Shown: one piece after another, positions 17,768 through 26,852 of the stretch
How the letters are laid out: the number at the start of each line of letters is the position of its first letter
Numbering within the stretch: the first letter of the stretch is position 1
Assembly: GCA_018648805.1 (NCBI GenBank)
Contig: JABGQM010000023.1
Location: forward strand, 1-64,000
DNA: 64,000 bases
Reading direction: 5' to 3'
Source: Verrucomicrobiota bacterium
Lineage (GTDB): Bacteria; Verrucomicrobiota; Kiritimatiellia; UBA8416; JABMPJ01
Made by a program: the position numbers and the translations under genes
Notes under the pieces: generated by a model
Seen by the model: the letters and a program-made list of their open reading frames with translations, nothing else
What the model was told of the DNA's origin: nothing
Database searches by the model: none

Positions 17768-18823
17768 GTGCACAGAAACACTGATGATTTGAGGATTGCG
17801 GCTTTGAACCCGCTGATTCCCCCGGCCATTCTGATGGAGGAGCTTCCGATCAGCGACGAGGGGTCTGAGACAGTGGCGAGTGCGAGGCGCACCGTTGCGG
17901 ACTGCCTGGGCGGTGAGGACGCGCGCCTGGTGGTGGTGGTGGGCCCCTGTTCGATTCATGATACCACGGCGGCACTTGAGTATGCCGCACGGCTCAAGGA
18001 GCAGGCCGATCGCTTTGCGGATGAGTTGCTGGTGGTGATGCGGGTTTACTTTGAGAAGCCCCGCACGAGTGTGGGCTGGAAGGGGCTGATCAACGATCCA
18101 TTCATTGACGGAAGTTTCAGCATCAACAAGGGACTGCGTATCGCACGCGGGCTGCTATGTGAGTTGGCGCAGCTGGGCATGCCGGCCGGTTGCGAGTTTC
18201 TGGATACGATCATGCCGCAGTTCATCGCCGACCTGGTCAGCTGGGGGGCTATTGGGGCGCGCACGACGGAGAGCCAGGTGCATCGGGAACTGGCCTCGGG
18301 ACTTTCGTGCCCCATCGGGTTCAAGAATGCGACAGACGGGAACGTTCAGGTTGCAGTGGATGCGATTGAGGCGGCGCGGCATCCGCACCATTTCCTCTCG
18401 GTGACCAAGCAGAGCGTGGCGGCCATTGTCTCGACACGCGGGAACGGCGACTGTCATGTCATCATGCGAGGTGGCAACGAGGGGCCCAACTACGATGGGG
18501 CCAGCCTGGGAGCGGCGTCAGTGCTGCTGGAGCAGAACGGACTCAACCCGCGCCTGATGGTGGACTGCAGCCACGGTAACAGCGAGAAGGTTGCGACCAA
18601 CCAGCCGGGGGTTGCCGCAGCTCTGGCGGATCAGATCGCGGCTGGAACCAGCAGGGTCTTCGGCGTGATGATAGAGAGCAACCTGGTCGGCGGACGACAG
18701 GATGTGACGCCGCACGGCGAACTGGTGTATGGCCAGAGCATCACGGATGCCTGCCTGGACTGGGACGAGACCGTCGGGGTCCTCGAGACCTTGGCGACGG
18801 CAATCCGGAAGCAGCGCGGGTAG
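17768..18823 (+). CDS. aroG: 3-deoxy-7-phosphoheptulonate (DAHP) synthase, AroG type
   Basis: The 351-residue class I enzyme condenses PEP and erythrose-4-phosphate, the first step of the shikimate pathway. Visible motifs are VVVVGPCSIHD, the RVYFEKPRTSVGWKG block, GARTTESQVHRELASGLS, IGFKNATDG and MVDCSHGN near the end. The N-terminal ~50 residues match the E. coli-type regulatory extension, so feedback control by an aromatic amino acid is likely. GTG 17768 is the only start that keeps this extension. It ends 3 bp before the stop of a convergent gene. Confidence 0.95.
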   Translation: MHRNTDDLRIAALNPLIPPAILMEELPISDEGSETVASARRTVADCLGGEDARLVVVVGPCSIHDTTAALEYAARLKEQADRFADELLVVMRVYFEKPRTSVGWKGLINDPFIDGSFSINKGLRIARGLLCELAQLGMPAGCEFLDTIMPQFIADLVSWGAIGARTTESQVHRELASGLSCPIGFKNATDGNVQVAVDAIEAARHPHHFLSVTKQSVAAIVSTRGNGDCHVIMRGGNEGPNYDGASLGAASVLLEQNGLNPRLMVDCSHGNSEKVATNQPGVAAALADQIAAGTSRVFGVMIESNLVGGRQDVTPHGELVYGQSITDACLDWDETVGVLETLATAIRKQRG

Positions 18824-18826
18824 CGC

Positions 18827-19372
18827 TTAGAAATCCCAAGTGGCGCCGACGCGGATCAACCACGCGTCCATGTCCACGGTTTCAATGTGCGGCCTGTAGC
18901 TGCGCGGCCTCAGGTAGCTCAGGCGGGCGCTGGCCTCAAGACTCACGTGCTCGCTTACGGGGACCAGCAGACCGAAGAGATAGAACAGCGAGAGTTTATC
19001 GCCCACGTTCATATCGTCAAATTTGAGGTAGCTGAAGCCCCCCCCCATACCGGCGTAGGGCGTGATGGAGTCCATGTGCCATTGGACAAGGAAAGCCGCT
19101 TCAAGCTGGGTGGCGGTGTAGGAGCCCTCGTACACCACATCGTCAACGGTCAAATCGAAGTCGCCCGAGACATGACTGATACCGATGTAGGTGGCCAGCA
19201 TATCAGAGATATCGAACATATGTGAGATATAGCCACCGCTGCCGTCATCCAAATCGCCGTTCGGCGACAGCACGTTGACACCAGCACCGACACGATGGCC
19301 CTCGGCCAAGCACGGGGCGGCAACCAGAACAGACACGATCATCATCAGAACAACGGCGGATACTTTGCGCAT
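18827..19372 (-). CDS. Small outer-membrane beta-barrel protein (OmpW/opacity-like)
   Basis: 181 residues with a signal peptide ending PCLAEG (about residue 24). The mature part reads as eight amphipathic beta strands: HRVGAGVNVLSP, TYIGISHVSGDFDL, LEAAFLVQWHM, PYAGMGGGFSYLKFD, LFYLFGLLVPV and a terminal WLIRVGATWDF ending in Phe. Size and pattern fit OmpW or opacity-type barrels. Convergent with aroG. Confidence 0.72.
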   Translation of the reverse strand: MRKVSAVVLMMIVSVLVAAPCLAEGHRVGAGVNVLSPNGDLDDGSGGYISHMFDISDMLATYIGISHVSGDFDLTVDDVVYEGSYTATQLEAAFLVQWHMDSITPYAGMGGGFSYLKFDDMNVGDKLSLFYLFGLLVPVSEHVSLEASARLSYLRPRSYRPHIETVDMDAWLIRVGATWDF

Positions 19373-19462
19373 AACTCTCTCCTCAACTAAGACGGTTTCG
19401 GGTTTTCAAGAAACTGTTCTGAGCAGACTAACCACTGTGTCGCGTGAGCGCAAACAGGAAAA

Positions 19463-21364
19463 TCACCCAAAGAGCGGCGGCATCGGACATTCAAGCGCAT
19501 CAGCTATGGCACGGATAAGCTCTGCCTCTGCCACTGTGACTCGGTTATCGGACGCAACGCAGTGAACACAGGCATCCAGAATACGCTTACGGACGGCGTG
19601 CGAAGCGGCCAGCATGGCATCCAGCGCGGTATCCACCGCATTCAATCCGCACGCATCCAGTGCCACCAGGGAGAGCGGCATGGCCAGCGCATCCGTTCCA
19701 GCCTGGAAGGCTTGTTCAGCATCGCCCGTCTCATCCGCCCCCCAGTAAGCCAGTGACGACAGGAGCGCGCTACAGGCATCCTGCAGGGGCGCCAGTGACT
19801 TGTGGCGTATGGCCGGGGCCGCCACTTTCTCAAAGTGGGGCAACAGGTTGCGTTTCAGCATACGCTGCAGGGCATACTCAAAGAGATCGACCTGTTCATC
19901 GGCCGACACCATAGCCGCCACACACGTCGAGAAGCCTGCGTAGGCCGCAGCATCCAGTCCGCGCAACGCGACGACGCAGAGGTCGGCCAGGGGCAGACGA
20001 CCCCCCGGCCCCAGCGCCGCAACGGGCCCGGCGAGGGCTTTCATTTGCATCAGGACCTCGTCCGCAACCTGCCCCTGCAATCCCGCCAGTTGGCGTGCAC
20101 GAACGGCATCATCCTGGTCTTGCAGCAGGGCATAGACGCACGCCACGGCGCCGGTGGGGGTGCGGATCGCATCGTTGACACTGTCAGGAAGGGCAGCCAG
20201 CAGCTGGCGGGCGTAGTCGAGATGTTCAGCGCGGGGCATGCCAACAGACGCGACCACCTGTTCCGGCGCCACCGCAAAGGAGGAGAGGCCACTAACGCCC
20301 GCTGCCCCGGCCACCGGGGAGGGGGCGGCGACAGGCGCGACCGTGCCGGCGTCGGCGAGCAGAGAGGCATCAATACGCTGGATGCGCGCTTCCAGTGGTG
20401 GATGGGTCGCCATCATATCCATAAACGAGCGGCGCAGTCCGTTGGCGAAAAAGAAGTGACTCGCCTCTTCGGCATGCGAACTATCCATGCGGGATCCGTC
20501 CGCGAACCCACCAATTTTCTTAAGCGCCCCGCCAATGCCTTGCGGGTTGCGTGTAAACTGAACGGCAGAGGCATCGGCCAGGAACTCACGCTGGCGGGAG
20601 ACCGCACTCTTAATCAGCTTACCGAAGAAGACGCCGATATAGCCCACCGCCATGAGGACGATGCCCAGCACCACGATGGGCATGTTGCCACCATTTTTAT
20701 CGTTTGATGAGCGTGAGCGGTGGCGGCTACCGGCGGTGGTGCGCACGATGCCGTAGCCGATCAAAGCGATGATCAGGATGCCGTGCAAGACGCCGATCAG
20801 GCGGATATTGAGCCGCATATCGCCGTTGAGAATATGACTGAACTCATGCGCCATGACGCCCTGCAGCTCATCGCGCGAGAGCTGTTCGACACAGCCGCGG
20901 GTGACGCCAATCACGGCCGTCGAGGTCGAGAACCCGGCGGCGAACGCATTGATGGACGCCTCGTCCATCATGAACACGGGCGGCACGGGGATCCCCGACG
21001 CGATGGCCATCTCTTCGACCACGTTCAGGACCTTGCGCTCCTGCGGGTCATTTGTATGCGGTTCCACCGGTCGACCGCCCAGCATACGCGCGACAGATTC
21101 GCCGCCCGAGGAGAGCTGCGCAATTTTGAAGACGGACCCCAGCAGCACGATGGCGAGCGTACCCCCGACGACGCAGAGCGCCAGCAGCGGATTCCAGAGC
21201 TGGGTGATATCGGTTTCGCCGCCGGTTTTGGCCTGGACCCCCAGGAAGGTGGCCGCAAAGGCCAGATAGACCCCCACAATGATCAGGGCCACGGCGAGCA
21301 TGTAGTAGACGACCAGCAGGGACGTCTTACGACGCGCGACATCCTGGCTTTCGAAGAAGTCCAT
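19463..21364 (-). CDS. M48 (HtpX-like) membrane metalloprotease with C-terminal TerB-like domain
   Basis: Of 633 residues, the first ~90 contain two membrane helices. The zinc site HEFSH is at 173-177 and is followed by two more helices (GVLHGILIIALIGYGIV and VVLGIVLMAVGYIGVFFGKL) and the second-site Glu region REFLADASAVQF. The protease core ends near residue 330. The extra ~300-residue C-terminus is helical and finishes with SDNRVTVAEAELIRAIADAL, typical of TerB-like acidic domains. It likely degrades damaged membrane proteins. Directly after lemA, as in many genomes. Confidence 0.9.
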   Translation of the reverse strand: MDFFESQDVARRKTSLLVVYYMLAVALIIVGVYLAFAATFLGVQAKTGGETDITQLWNPLLALCVVGGTLAIVLLGSVFKIAQLSSGGESVARMLGGRPVEPHTNDPQERKVLNVVEEMAIASGIPVPPVFMMDEASINAFAAGFSTSTAVIGVTRGCVEQLSRDELQGVMAHEFSHILNGDMRLNIRLIGVLHGILIIALIGYGIVRTTAGSRHRSRSSNDKNGGNMPIVVLGIVLMAVGYIGVFFGKLIKSAVSRQREFLADASAVQFTRNPQGIGGALKKIGGFADGSRMDSSHAEEASHFFFANGLRRSFMDMMATHPPLEARIQRIDASLLADAGTVAPVAAPSPVAGAAGVSGLSSFAVAPEQVVASVGMPRAEHLDYARQLLAALPDSVNDAIRTPTGAVACVYALLQDQDDAVRARQLAGLQGQVADEVLMQMKALAGPVAALGPGGRLPLADLCVVALRGLDAAAYAGFSTCVAAMVSADEQVDLFEYALQRMLKRNLLPHFEKVAAPAIRHKSLAPLQDACSALLSSLAYWGADETGDAEQAFQAGTDALAMPLSLVALDACGLNAVDTALDAMLAASHAVRKRILDACVHCVASDNRVTVAEAELIRAIADALECPMPPLFG

Positions 21365-21381
21365 TGATCAAGAATCCGTGA

Positions 21382-21969
21382 CTAGAACGCCACCTTGACG
21401 GCTTCACGTTCGGCTTCAGAAGTGACCTCAAACAGGGCGGCAGGACCAAACCCCATCGGGCCGGAGAGCAGGACATTGGGAAAGGTCTCGCGCGTCGTAT
21501 TGTAATTCATGACCGCATCGTTATAGGCCTGTCGCGCGAAAGCGATCTTGTTCTCCGTAGAGGTCAGCTCCTCCATGAGTTGAGCCATATTCTGGTTGGC
21601 CTTGAGATCGGGATAGCTCTCGACCAGCGCAAACATCTTACCCATGGCCCCGGTCAGTGCGGCCTCGGCCCCGAGCAGGCCGGCCATGGCGCCCGGATCT
21701 CCCGGCGCGGCGGCAGCGGCCTGGTTGGCAGATGACGCCTGATTGCGCGCAGCGATAACGGCTTCGAGCGTCTCGCGCTCATGCTTCATGTAGCCCTTAG
21801 CCGTCTCGACCAGGTTAGGAACGAGGTCATAGCGACGCTTGAGCTGCACATCAATCTGAGCAAATGCGTTCTTGAAGCGGTTCTTGAGTTGAACAAGCTT
21901 GTTGTAAATCCCGGCCACGATCAGGCCCAGGACGACGAGAATGGCGACGCTAACGAGTAGAGGAATCAT
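21382..21969 (-). CDS. lemA: LemA family membrane protein
   Basis: A 195-residue protein with one N-terminal membrane helix (residues 3-22) and a long cytoplasmic helical bundle. VQLKNRFKNAFAQIDVQLKR and RYDLVPNLVETAKGYMKHE are the signature segments, and a late NYNTTRETFPN block is also typical. LemA genes are regularly paired with M48 proteases, as here (17-bp gap). Function in the pair is unproven. Confidence 0.94.
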   Translation of the reverse strand: MIPLLVSVAILVVLGLIVAGIYNKLVQLKNRFKNAFAQIDVQLKRRYDLVPNLVETAKGYMKHERETLEAVIAARNQASSANQAAAAAPGDPGAMAGLLGAEAALTGAMGKMFALVESYPDLKANQNMAQLMEELTSTENKIAFARQAYNDAVMNYNTTRETFPNVLLSGPMGFGPAALFEVTSEAEREAVKVAF

Positions 21970-22028
21970 AGGGGTGCTCCTTATTTAGGAGAGAGGATAG
22001 CTCAAACCCCGCAGCGCCTCAATGGCAA

Positions 22029-22238
22029 TCAGCGGCGCCCCGCATGAATCATCATCCTGGATACACGCGCATTGGCCGCGGCGCCCAAGAGCAGCAGCAC
22101 GCCACCCAACGCCCCGACACCAAGCGCGGTATACCCGCCCGTCTCCGCTATGGTCAGCCCAACAGCCGAGAGCAAGAGGATAACACCCAGAACGCTCATC
22201 GAGACCGCGCCGGCCTGTCGTTTTTCAAGTCTGCCCAT
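22029..22238 (-). CDS. Small two-helix membrane protein, unknown
   Basis: The likely start is ATG 22238 (MGRLEKRQ), 69 residues; a GTG at 22268 in the same frame is possible, and AAGGA lies between them. Two hydrophobic segments (SMSVLGVILLLSAVGLTIAE and ALGVGALGGVLLLLGAAA) are separated by a short polar loop, with basic ends. It lies upstream of lemA on the same strand and may be cotranscribed with it. Confidence 0.5.
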   Translation of the reverse strand: MGRLEKRQAGAVSMSVLGVILLLSAVGLTIAETGGYTALGVGALGGVLLLLGAAANARVSRMMIHAGRR

Positions 22239-22400
22239 CGCCCAATACTTTCCTTGTGCTACGTCCACCCTCGCCGTAGAGTGTACCCCACATGCTGGGC
22301 TGAGGGATATACACCTTTAGGCCCATGTCGCACAAGCCGCAGGCTGTGTTACATCTTAGGGGGTGAGCACGCATGAGCTTTTGAGGGGACGCAACGTTTT

Positions 22401-23051
22401 ATGGATATCGAGACAGCAGCGGTTGATGATGGGCGAGCGGTCTACGTGGTCGATGACGAGGACGCCGTACGGGCCGGCATGGCCAAGCTACTCCTCGCGG
22501 AGGGTTACGACGTCAGAACCTTCGACTCGGCCGAATCGTTTCTGGAGCGGAGCATGGACGGACAGATTGCCTGCATCGTGCTGGACCTCCAAATGCCTGG
22601 CCTGAGCGGCCTCGAACTCCAGGAACATCTCCTCAATGCGGGGCAGGAACTGCCGATCGTATTTGTCACGGCGCACGGGGACATTCCGGATAGCGTCCGC
22701 GCGATGAAGCAGGGCGCCGTGGACTTTCTCCCCAAGCCTTTTGATCCGGATCAGTTTCTGGACGCCGTGGACCAGGCCATCGCGAAAGGCAAGGTCCTGC
22801 AGGAGCAACGCCATGCGGTCGACAGTGTTCAGGTGCGTGTGGACGCCCTGACGCCCCGTGAGTTCGAGGTGATGCGGCATGTGATTGCCGGGCTGCTCAA
22901 CAAGCAGATCGCCTACGCCCTGGGTATCAGCGAGAAAACGATCAAGATCCATCGCGCCCGCGTGATGGCCAAAATGCAGGTACAGTCGGTAGCCGATCTG
23001 GTACGCCAGACCGCACGCGCGGGAATCACACCGGCCGAACCCGAGCTGTAG
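22401..23051 (+). CDS. FixJ-type response regulator
   Basis: 216 residues: a receiver domain (about 10-130) with acidic pair DDED, the phospho-acceptor Asp in IVLDLQMPG and the conserved Lys in LPKPFDPDQ, then a LuxR-type DNA-binding domain (about 145-205) with LTPREFEVMRHVIAG and KTIKIHRARVMAKMQV. This is the FixJ/TtrR/NodW arrangement. No histidine kinase lies next to it. Divergent from the lemA cluster, convergent with the glycosyltransferase gene. Confidence 0.92.
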   Translation: MDIETAAVDDGRAVYVVDDEDAVRAGMAKLLLAEGYDVRTFDSAESFLERSMDGQIACIVLDLQMPGLSGLELQEHLLNAGQELPIVFVTAHGDIPDSVRAMKQGAVDFLPKPFDPDQFLDAVDQAIAKGKVLQEQRHAVDSVQVRVDALTPREFEVMRHVIAGLLNKQIAYALGISEKTIKIHRARVMAKMQVQSVADLVRQTARAGITPAEPEL

Positions 23052-23074
23052 GTCCAGACGGAAGCGACGAGCGA

Positions 23075-25357
23075 CTACTGCACGAGGCAGCCGTACCCAA
23101 CCCACCGCAGGTTGGCACAACACGCATAGCTGTGTTTCCACGCGCCGGGAGGTATATCGAAAAGTACCCACGCCCCCACCCGCGTCTCCCGCATGCTAAT
23201 ACCGGTGCGCTCCAATGCCGCCCGCGAAAGCCGCGCATCCTCACGGCGCACGACCAGTCCCGACCACGCATGCAGCTGCAGCATCGACATCTCTGACGTG
23301 GCTTCTATACGCTCACCGGCCAGACGCGCCAGCTGCTTGGCCAGCCAGCGATCCGCATAGACATGCCTCACTTCACGCTGCCGCAGGACCGCCAGCAGGG
23401 AATCAACATCGTGCGTCGCCGGCCCGGCCGGGCCAAACCACTGCAGCTGCGCGATCGACACGGCCGGCTGCGCGGGTGCCCGGTGCAGACGAAGCCGAAC
23501 GCGCGTCGTGCTCACCGCCTCGCACTGCCCCTCGAGCCGATAGCCGGGTGAGCCATAGTACGGCCGCGGGCCGGACCAGAAACAAGGGGACCGCGGATAG
23601 GGCCCCGCCACCGTACGCCACTTGCCCCGGTCATCGGGGAGTTGGAGTTCCCATGCGGCCGGATACGCCGCGGGATCCGCGTGCAGGCGGAACCCGGAAA
23701 CGGTCACGCTGTTAGAGAACGCGATCGTCAGGTCTGCGAAGCCCGTCGCGGTCTGATCACAGGTCATCCGTGTCGAGAGCGAGGCATCCGCCAGAGCGGG
23801 GTCAGCCGTCCCGCCATCCTGACCGGGCACAACGCGCCACTGATCGGGTGGAATTTCCCGCTGCGCCGGGGGAGGCATCAACTGGTCGTGCAACACGAAT
23901 CCATGAAGCTCACGCTGACGCGCGGTTGCCCGTGTGGAGGCCACCAGTGATCCGATCCGGCCGTAGTCACCGAGGACCGCAATTTGCGAGAGCGACGCCA
24001 TACGCAAACGGTAGGCATGGCACCCCTCCCGCGCGGGGTCGCTGAAGCAGATGGCCTCGTCCGTCATCAACCCGAGAGCATACCCACCGACCGGGCCGGT
24101 ATGATCGACGTAAACACCTGCAATGCCCGACGCCTCTAGCTCTGCCTGCAGCGCCACGGCCCTGTGGCGCAAGGCCGCATCCCGCGCGTGCTGCTTGGGA
24201 TAGTCCCGCAGCGCAGCGAGGTGGGGTGCTATAAGAAACAGGAGGGGTAACCACCCAACACCCCAGGCAAGGTGACGCCCCAATCCGGCCGTCGCCACCC
24301 CCAGAAAAACGGCCAGAAGCGGAACGAGCGGCAAGAGGGCGCGCACAGACAGGGCCTGGTCGTGTGGCAGGCCGAACGACAGGGCCATGTGGGCCGTGGC
24401 CCCCATCAGTGCGGCCAGGATGTAGAGGGCGTTGCCTCGACGCCCTACCCCGCGCCAGCGACGGACCATGACGGCCAGGGCCAGGATGACCAGCAGCAGC
24501 ACGGTCAAGCCGCCGGTCAGGCGGGCGGGGCGTTCACGCCACAATCCGACAAGGTCGAGCAATGTCGCCAGGGGCAAGGGCCCGGAGCCCGGCCCGATCG
24601 TGGCGGCAGCCCAGCCGTCCCGCGCGTGGCCGGCGGCGCCACCCGCAAAGCGACTCCACCACCAAGGCGCACTGGTGAGCATGAACCCGACGCCAACGTA
24701 GATCAATCGCCACGTCAGACAGCGACCGCGCAACGCCACCACCCATATCAGCAATGCGGCCACATAGAACCCCAGCACCAGGGGGCTGGTCCACCACCCG
24801 ATGCCGGCAGCGAGGCCCAGGCAGAGAAAGAGCCAGCGGCTGAAGCGGCGCCCTGTACGGGTATGGTCAGCCATGTAGGTGGTCAGCCACAGTATGCTCG
24901 TCGCGCACAGCATGAGCGCGGCATCACCGCCATAGGTGCAACTGCTGTGGCGGAAGAAGAGGGGCGGTCCCACGACCGTATAGAGGGTGGCGGCCAGCCC
25001 TGCGCGCGGGCCGCCTGCACTGCGGCCCCAGGCAAAAACCACCGGCAGCAGCAAAGCCCCCAGGCAGGCGGCCCCGAGATTCGTTGCCCAGCTAGAGTCC
25101 CCCAGCACCCGGTAGAACAGGCCGCTGAGGGCGGGCTCAAACGAGCCCATGAGGGGGCGGCCATAGTGAAAAAGGGGGAACGCGGTGCCCTGAACCATGT
25201 GGCGGGCCATCACGGCGGCCGCCGTGTGATCGGGGTCCGCAGTGAGCCCCAGCCACCAGGCACCCATCACACGCACCAGCACGCCTGCCGCAAGGACCAG
25301 ACAGAGCGTTGCGTAGAAGAGGATGATGCGGCGACGATAGATTGACGAGGTACTCAT
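23075..25357 (-). CDS. GT39-like membrane glycosyltransferase with C-terminal discoidin-like region
   Basis: 760 residues. The first ~420 contain about 11-12 hydrophobic helices with the acidic first loop (GLTADPDHTAAAVMARHM) typical of GT-C enzymes using polyprenyl-phosphate sugars (ArnT/PMT class). Residues about 430-760 are outside the membrane; a stretch with FADLTIAFSNSVTVSGFRLH, WELQLPDDRGKW and TTRVRLRLHR resembles an F5/8-type C (discoidin) fold. It may transfer a sugar to lipid or protein on the outer face of the inner membrane. Donor and acceptor unknown. A prenyl-diphosphate synthase gene is divergent from it. Confidence 0.72.
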   Translation of the reverse strand: MSTSSIYRRRIILFYATLCLVLAAGVLVRVMGAWWLGLTADPDHTAAAVMARHMVQGTAFPLFHYGRPLMGSFEPALSGLFYRVLGDSSWATNLGAACLGALLLPVVFAWGRSAGGPRAGLAATLYTVVGPPLFFRHSSCTYGGDAALMLCATSILWLTTYMADHTRTGRRFSRWLFLCLGLAAGIGWWTSPLVLGFYVAALLIWVVALRGRCLTWRLIYVGVGFMLTSAPWWWSRFAGGAAGHARDGWAAATIGPGSGPLPLATLLDLVGLWRERPARLTGGLTVLLLVILALAVMVRRWRGVGRRGNALYILAALMGATAHMALSFGLPHDQALSVRALLPLVPLLAVFLGVATAGLGRHLAWGVGWLPLLFLIAPHLAALRDYPKQHARDAALRHRAVALQAELEASGIAGVYVDHTGPVGGYALGLMTDEAICFSDPAREGCHAYRLRMASLSQIAVLGDYGRIGSLVASTRATARQRELHGFVLHDQLMPPPAQREIPPDQWRVVPGQDGGTADPALADASLSTRMTCDQTATGFADLTIAFSNSVTVSGFRLHADPAAYPAAWELQLPDDRGKWRTVAGPYPRSPCFWSGPRPYYGSPGYRLEGQCEAVSTTRVRLRLHRAPAQPAVSIAQLQWFGPAGPATHDVDSLLAVLRQREVRHVYADRWLAKQLARLAGERIEATSEMSMLQLHAWSGLVVRREDARLSRAALERTGISMRETRVGAWVLFDIPPGAWKHSYACCANLRWVGYGCLVQ

Positions 25358-25492
25358 GCGCTAGTGCTCACGGATTCAGTACAAGCGGGTGTTGTGTGGG
25401 ACACACTAGCCCCTCCCTCTTCACAGTGCAATCCCGCGATTTGTCCCCGCCTTGATCTTGTGTCGTTCAGGCCGTTAAGGCATGCTCCCCGT

Positions 25493-26350
25493 ATGTTTGA
25501 TCTAACGACGTACCTCACAGAGCGCCGTAGGCAAGTCGAGGCAGAGCTTGACCGATTGCTTCCGCCAGCCACCGACGAGCCGCCTGCGTTGCATGCCGCC
25601 ATGCGCTATGCCGTCTTCACCGGTGGCAAGCGTCTACGCCCCATCCTGAGCATGGCCGCCGCGGAGGCCTGCGGCGGCCGCGCCGAGACCGGCCTGCAGC
25701 CCGGCTGTGCCGTTGAGATTCTGCACACCTACACCCTCGTGCACGACGATCTGCCCTGCATGGATGACGATGCCACCCGGCGCGGCAAGCCAACCGTCCA
25801 CATTGCCTTTGGCGAAACCAACGCCGTCTTGGCGGGTGACGCCCTGCAGGCCTTTGCCTTCGAGCTTCTCGGGCGGGTGCCGTCCGCCTCCCCCTGGACG
25901 ACCGGCAACCTGGTAGGCGAGTTGGCCAATGCCGCGGGTAGCCACGGCGTCGTGGGCGGCCAAGTCGCCGATCTCAGCGTGCCACAGGATGCACCCACGC
26001 CGGAACAGATCGACTTCATTCATCTGCACAAGACGGCCGATCTCTTTCGTGCGGCGGTGCGCCTGGGCGCCATGGCCGCGGGGGGGACTGCCGCACAGGT
26101 CGAGGCCCTGACGTGCTACGCCGTCAACCTGGGCTTGGCGTTCCAGATCACCGACGACCTGCTTGATGCGCCGGCCCCGGGCCAGCCTCCCGGAGAAACA
26201 TCCTGCCTCAGCATCTACACACCGGCCGCGGCCCGGGCGCGCGTTAGCGACCGGGTCGGCGAGGCCGTTGCCGCCCTGTCACGGTGCGCCGAAACCGGCA
26301 TAGAGGCGCTCAAAGCCGTGGCGGAATATGTGCCCGATCGCGGACACTGA
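25493..26350 (+). CDS. ispA: Short-chain polyprenyl (farnesyl/geranylgeranyl) diphosphate synthase
   Basis: ATG 25493 gives 285 residues, usual for IspA. The first Asp-rich motif is VHDDLPCMDDD with the spacing typical of bacterial FPP synthases. The second is ITDDLLD. GGKRLRPIL and the lysine in HLHKTADL are also conserved. It makes the isoprenoid chain for quinones and bacterial lipid carriers from IPP and DMAPP. The C-terminus lacks an obvious RDK-type end and finishes KAVAEYVPDRGH. Confidence 0.92.
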   Translation: MFDLTTYLTERRRQVEAELDRLLPPATDEPPALHAAMRYAVFTGGKRLRPILSMAAAEACGGRAETGLQPGCAVEILHTYTLVHDDLPCMDDDATRRGKPTVHIAFGETNAVLAGDALQAFAFELLGRVPSASPWTTGNLVGELANAAGSHGVVGGQVADLSVPQDAPTPEQIDFIHLHKTADLFRAAVRLGAMAAGGTAAQVEALTCYAVNLGLAFQITDDLLDAPAPGQPPGETSCLSIYTPAAARARVSDRVGEAVAALSRCAETGIEALKAVAEYVPDRGH

Positions 26351-26450
26351 GGCCGCACTATTTTCTTTCCATAGAAAAACTCCCTTGACCCTATCGATTG
26401 ATGATGCAAAAAGGGCGGTGACGGAAAAGCACTTGGAGGGAATTGCCATT

Positions 26451-26852
26451 ATGACTGAACCAGCCGATGCCAAGTTTGCCCCCACGCATGAGTGGGTTCG
26501 TATCAAGGGCGATGAACTGCTTCTGGGCGCGAGCGATTACGTGCCTCATCATCTCGACGCGATCATTCACGTTGAGTTGCCTGAACCGGATGACCATCAT
26601 TACGAAGCGGGTGAGGATTTTCTGGTATTGGAGTCCCTTGAAGGCGCCATGGATCTGCATGCCCCTGTCGCCGGCACCGTGATTGAGGTCAACAACCTGC
26701 TTCACCACAAGCCGGAACTCATCAACGAGGACCCGTACGGCGCCGGTTGGCTCCTGCGCATGAAGCCGGACAACATGAAAGACGTCGAGCACTTGATGGC
26801 TTACCACGAGTACGAGGTGGGGCTGCCGCCCGACCACGACGAGCATGAATAG
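26451..26852 (+). CDS. GcvH-like protein lacking the lipoyl lysine
   Basis: ATG 26451 (TTGGAGGG upstream) gives 133 residues, the length of glycine-cleavage H protein. The fold is clear: THEWVRIKGDELLLGASDY, VELPEPDD, then LESLEGAMDLHAPVAGTVIEVN and a C-terminal PYGAGWLLRMKP. In true GcvH the hairpin reads ESVKA, with Lys carrying lipoate. Here the position is Glu64 (ESLEG), and no lysine is near it. It therefore cannot be lipoylated there and is unlikely to work in glycine cleavage. No gcvT or gcvP is nearby; it is coupled to plsY by a 1-base overlap. Confidence 0.85.
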   Translation: MTEPADAKFAPTHEWVRIKGDELLLGASDYVPHHLDAIIHVELPEPDDHHYEAGEDFLVLESLEGAMDLHAPVAGTVIEVNNLLHHKPELINEDPYGAGWLLRMKPDNMKDVEHLMAYHEYEVGLPPDHDEHE

